From Brassica napus (lineage: Eukaryota; Streptophyta; Magnoliopsida; Brassicales; Brassicaceae), in NCBI RefSeq assembly GCF_020379485.1, contig NW_026014779.1:38630-102629 (forward strand): 64,000 nucleotides of DNA, in the 5' to 3' direction. Below, one piece after another: positions 60,637-64,000 of the stretch; position 1 is the stretch's first letter; each line of letters opens with the position of its first letter. Position numbers and translations under genes: made by a program. The notes beneath the pieces were generated by a model. It was not told where the DNA came from, ran no database searches, and worked only from the letters and a program-made list of their open reading frames with translations.

Positions 60637-61362
60637 TCTGAAATGAGTTCTATCGGGTAAAGCCAATGATTAGAGGCATCGGGGATGCAATGTCCTCGAC
60701 CTATTCTTAAACTTTAAATAGGTAGGACGGGGTGGCTGCTTTGTTGAGCCATCCCACGGAATCGAGGCCATTTTTGGTAAGCAGAACTGGAGATGTAGGA
60801 TGAACTGGAAGCCGGATTACGGTGCCCAACTGCGCACTAACCTAGATACGACAAAGGGTGTTGGTCGATTAAGACAGCAGGATGGTGGACATGGAAGTTG
60901 AAATCCGCTAAGGAGTGTGTAACAACTAAGGTGAAGCGCGCAACCGATACCCGGCCATCGGGGCAAGAGCCAGGCCTCGATGAGTAGGAGGGTGCAGCGG
61001 TCGCTGCAAAACCTAGGGCGTGAGCCCGGGCGGAGCGGCCGTCGGTGCAGATCTTGGTGGTAGTAGCAAATATTCAAATGAGAACTTTGAAGGCCGAAGA
61101 AGGGAAAGGGTTCCATTTGAACGGCACTTGCACATGGGTTAGTCAATCCTAAGAGTCGGGGGAAACCCGTCTGATAGCGCTTATGCACGAACTTCGAAAG
61201 GGGATCCGGTTAAAATTCTGGAACCGGGACGTGGCGGTTGACGGCTACGTTAGGAAGTCCGGAGACGTCGGCGGGATTCCGGAAAGAGTTATCTTTCCTG
61301 TTTAACAGCCTGCCCACCCTAGAAACGGCTCAGCCGGAGGTAGGGTCCAGCGGCTGGAAGAG
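59653..61362 (+). rRNA. 26S rRNA, 5' half, pseudogene truncated by Athila
   Basis: Starts TGACCCCAGGTCAGGC and runs 1710 nt, about half of a plant 26S, through CGCTGAGTTTAAGCATATC and CCGTCGGTGCAGATCTTGG to GGTCCAGCGGCTGGAAGAG. Around 60928, AACAACT is joined to AAGGTGAAGCGCGC, dropping roughly 40 conserved bases (the CACCTGCCGAATCAACTAG stretch). Many CpG transitions are visible. The gene is cut at 61362 by an LTR start. Confidence 0.95.
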
Positions 61363-62657
61363 TGATATACCTTGGATTTGATCCGTTTTCATCCATGGTA
61401 TATAGGTGTTTTACTATATATATATATATCTATGTTTTCTACTCTTCTATGTATGTTTTCAGGTTCAGGTGCATTTCAGAGTAAAGCTATGACTTTGGAG
61501 CATTTTGGAGCTTAAAAGACATTTCATCCGAGCTGACCATGTAGAGGTCGACGAGAGGAAGAACAATCGATCGATGCACATCCAGTGCTGTCGATCGACA
61601 CCATGAGATGCCTCGACAAATGAAGATTAATATCGATCGATGTACACAAGTACCATCGATCGATGTCGAGAAATTGAACATGCGACATTTTGGATCCAGC
61701 GGACTTGAAGCCCAAGTCCAAGCCCTGACGAGTTTTTAACCTAGTAGATTATATACTGCCTAAGTGTTTTGATGGCAGAGAGAGTTTTTTGTTACAGTTT
61801 TACTTTGAGAGAGAGAGTTTTGGAGAGAAGATCACTTGTGATTGGAACTCCTTGTTTTCATTTCTTTTCTTCTATACTATGAATTTCCATTTCTTCATTG
61901 TCATGAATTGCTTTGCTATGTCTGAGTAGTTCATTTATTAGATCCAGGGTTCAGATAGGTTTGTGGGATTAGTCCCAAACTATAGATCTGCCTTGTTGTG
62001 ATATTCATGATAGATTTGTATTCATTGCTTGTTTTAGCCTTGCTAACTAGAACATGATCATAAGATTGCATACTCAAGCACCCTTGTTATCCCATCCTGA
62101 CATCTATCTATCATATTAGGACTGCTAGAGAGGGCTAACCGCCAATTTAGTATCTTAATAGGGCATATCATACTCGCGCATAGGCCTGGCTAGAACCCGT
62201 CGATCGATGTCCTCAACTGACTATCGGTCGACGTAGGTAAAGGTGTATCGGTCGATGTCCCTATAGGACCATCGATCGACACTCTTTCGTTGTCAACATA
62301 CTAACCGTTGAGACACGAGATCTAGTTTGTTAACCAGTGAAACATGCGACAGCTGATCACTGAGTTAAGCGGTTGAGCTCTAACATATCATGCATGCAGC
62401 AAATAGGCATCTATAAATATTATAATCTCCAACACCTGAATAGTGGCCCTGCGTCTAATATCATTTCCAACCAAGTTACATTTACTATTTACTTCGCTTG
62501 TTACTATTGCTATTTCATTTAAACATTTACAACTCTTAGAATTAATAAACACTAGATTTAATTGTTCCCTAGCTCCTTGTGGATTCGATCCCTAAGTACT
62601 ACATCTGAACCTCTTTTGATGAGAGTAACACTCCTAAGGGTAATTTGAGTGGTATCA
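61363..62657 (+). repeat. 5' LTR of the Athila element
   Basis: 1295 bp, TGATATACC...GGTATCA, near-inverted ends. It contains an (AT)n tract at about 61413-61428 and dispersed TCGATCGAT/TCGATCGAC motifs (about 61565-61675, 62198-62282). A poly-purine GAGAGAGAGAG lies near 61808. Confidence 0.85.
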
Positions 62658-62661
62658 AATT

Positions 62662-62679
62662 TGGCGCCGTTGCCGGGGA
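62662..62679 (+). other. tRNA-Asp primer binding site
   Basis: TGGCGCCGTTGCCGGGGA four bases after the LTR, complementary to the 3' end of plant tRNA-Asp and standard for Athila. Confidence 0.85.
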
Positions 62680-62770
62680 GCTTTGATCGCCATTAGATTT
62701 AGTTTATTGATTCTTATTCTCTTCTCTACCCCCCTTTCTAACATAGTCTTTTTCTTTTCTTTTCAGGTAC

Positions 62771-64000
62771 ATGGCCAGCGGGACCAGAAGCAACAAGGAA
62801 AAAAGACTTGCTGTTCTCAGACGATCCTGCTCATTTGAAATGCACCATCCGTAGAGGTCAACGTTCCACATCGCTCGACGCAACAACTTTGTTGTCGATC
62901 GATACTCACAATCAACAGTCGACCGACACCAGACCTTCATCGTCGATCGATCCAAATCGTTCGACAACGATCGATATTACACACCGTGTACGTCGATCGA
63001 TACTGTGTCGTCAAAATGGTAAACGTTATTATTCTAACACAGGACGAGAACGGAAACCTGTATGACCAGGACGGTCATCTGCGTAATGCAACAGGTCAGA
63101 AAATAGACGCTCAGGGGACTGTAATCCCTGATGCTTATGCTACAGGAGCTGATCAACCTGTAGACGAGGACGCTCGCTCGAAACCACTGGCCGACTACAA
63201 TCGCCCAGATGAGTACTATTCCAACAGATCAGCTATTCGACTTCCGGAGATCCAGAAGCAGAATTTCGAGCTGAAGCCTCAATACTACACTCTCGTGTCG
63301 CAGATACCCTACTCTGGGTTACCGCACGAGCATCCTATGGACCATCTACAACGGTTCGAGGATTTAATCGCTGCTATTCGGATGGAAGGAGTCCTCGAAG
63401 ATTACCTGCTGTGCAAGCTCTTCAGATACACACTGAATGGAGAATCGATGCACTGGCTTAGGCAGCTACCCATAGGATCCTTAACATCCTGGGCCGACAT
63501 CAAGAATGCTTTCTTACGAAACTTCTTCGATGAGGCACGCACTGAAGAACTTCGAAACAAAATATCCACATTCTCGCAGGAGGCTGGAGAGTCCTTCAAA
63601 GATGCGTGGATTAGATTTAGGTTCTTCCAGCGAGACTGTCCACACCACGGATTTAACGAAGTGCAGCTGCTAAGCATTTTCTTTCGAGGTCGCCTTACAG
63701 TATCAAATGGCTCTTGATACGGCGAGTGAAGGAAACTTCACTACTCGGAATCCGTTAGAAGCTGTGAGACTTATCGAAAACCTTGCTAACAGCAGCAACA
63801 CCAAAAACACTGACTCTGAACGGAAGAAGTCTGTAGCTTCTATCGGGAAGGAACATATGGACGAAGTAAGAGCTAAGTTAGATGTGGTGCACGAGCTTCT
63901 TAGGAAGCAAGTCTGTTTAGCTGAAGGAGAAGTAGCAGATATGGAAGGAGAAGAAAATGTGAACTTCATCGGAGGTATCGGATTCCAGAAATTTGGAAAA
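62771..64000 (+). pseudogene. gag: Athila Gag, N-terminal part, frameshifted, runs off the window
   Basis: The start ATG at 62771 (MASGTRSNKEK) lies 91 bases after the primer site. Sense then passes to a second frame near 62805 (LFSDDPAH, then a Ser/Thr/Asp/Ile-rich stretch with repeated SIDTHNQ-like phrases), and to a third near 63000 (ILTQDENGNLYDQDGH), which carries the Gag core (ELKPQYYTLVSQIPYSGLPH, SLTSWADIKNAFL, FQRDCPHHGFNEVQLLS). A further shift near 63690 moves the sense frame on to MALDTASEGN and ENLANSSNTKN, which stays open to 64000. At least three frameshifts make it a pseudogene. Pol and the env-like region would lie downstream. Confidence 0.8.

Larger units (their letters stand above)
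61363..64000 (+). mobile_element. Athila-type Gypsy element, 5' portion, inserted in 26S rDNA
   Basis: LTR, tRNA-Asp primer site and gag in canonical order on the + strand; the rest lies outside the window. The Gag motifs DEYYSNRSAIRLPEIQ and HEHPMDHLQRFEDL and the primer site are those of Athila elements, Brassicaceae heterochromatin specialists. The target duplication cannot be tested because the 3' end is not visible. Confidence 0.85.

Overview
The window looks like a heterochromatic, rDNA-associated block of a plant nuclear genome, almost certainly Brassicaceae and probably close to Brassica/Raphanus. The evidence is an 18S-ITS1-5.8S-ITS2-26S unit whose ITS1 tail reads like Brassiceae ITS1, plant-type retrotransposon lineages (Tat/Retand, Tekay-like chromovirus, Athila with a tRNA-Asp primer site), and no intact host protein gene. 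Nearly every long open frame is retroelement debris or a by-product of a stop-poor minisatellite.

Layout. (1) 1-6137: 3' part of a Tat-lineage Ty3/Gypsy element in + orientation: frameshifted gag-protease, no RT or integrase, an antisense two-exon gene of the 'putative gypsy type transposon' family, a polypurine tract and a 3' LTR carrying an array of 26-bp palindromes. Its last 3.9 kb, plus the tail of a second Gypsy element, is tandemly duplicated (3036-6943 and 6944-10857). (2) 11320-41460: about 30 kb of a modular minisatellite (10- and about 21-bp modules inside 200-350-bp higher-order units, most units with a GCCCACGTGGGC palindrome), cut by retroelement insertions at 19269-27645 (complete non-autonomous element), 29390-31566, 32619-35704 and 37069-38485. 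It runs into sequence directly upstream of a Pol I promoter, so I infer that it is expanded rDNA intergenic-spacer repeat. (3) 41461-61362: one rDNA unit, with spacer, promoter (TATATAAGGGG at 41781), 5' ETS, 18S, ITS1, 5.8S, ITS2 and half of 26S. The 18S is split into four pieces by three LTR elements with 5-bp target duplications (solo LTR 43199-46123, solo LTR 46327-49702, LTR pair 50531-58944). The 26S is cut at 61362 by (4) an Athila element, 61363-64000: LTR, tRNA-Asp primer site and a frameshifted gag running off the window.

How it fits together. The rDNA pieces rejoin into a near full-length 18S (about 1.8 kb), but universally conserved rRNA motifs are mutated or deleted and many differences are CpG to TpG/CpA. 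I read this as a silenced, probably methylated dead rDNA repeat that served as a landing site for retroelements. The elements are mostly non-autonomous: both complete Tekay-like copies (19269-27645, 50531-58944) have about 2.9-kb LTRs around only about 2.6 kb of interior without RT or integrase. I saw no clearly new biological system. The most unusual items are the promoter-adjacent expanded spacer array with its palindromes, the palindrome array in the Tat LTR, the spliced antisense gene, and an inverted pair of LTR edges flanked by the same 5-bp target.
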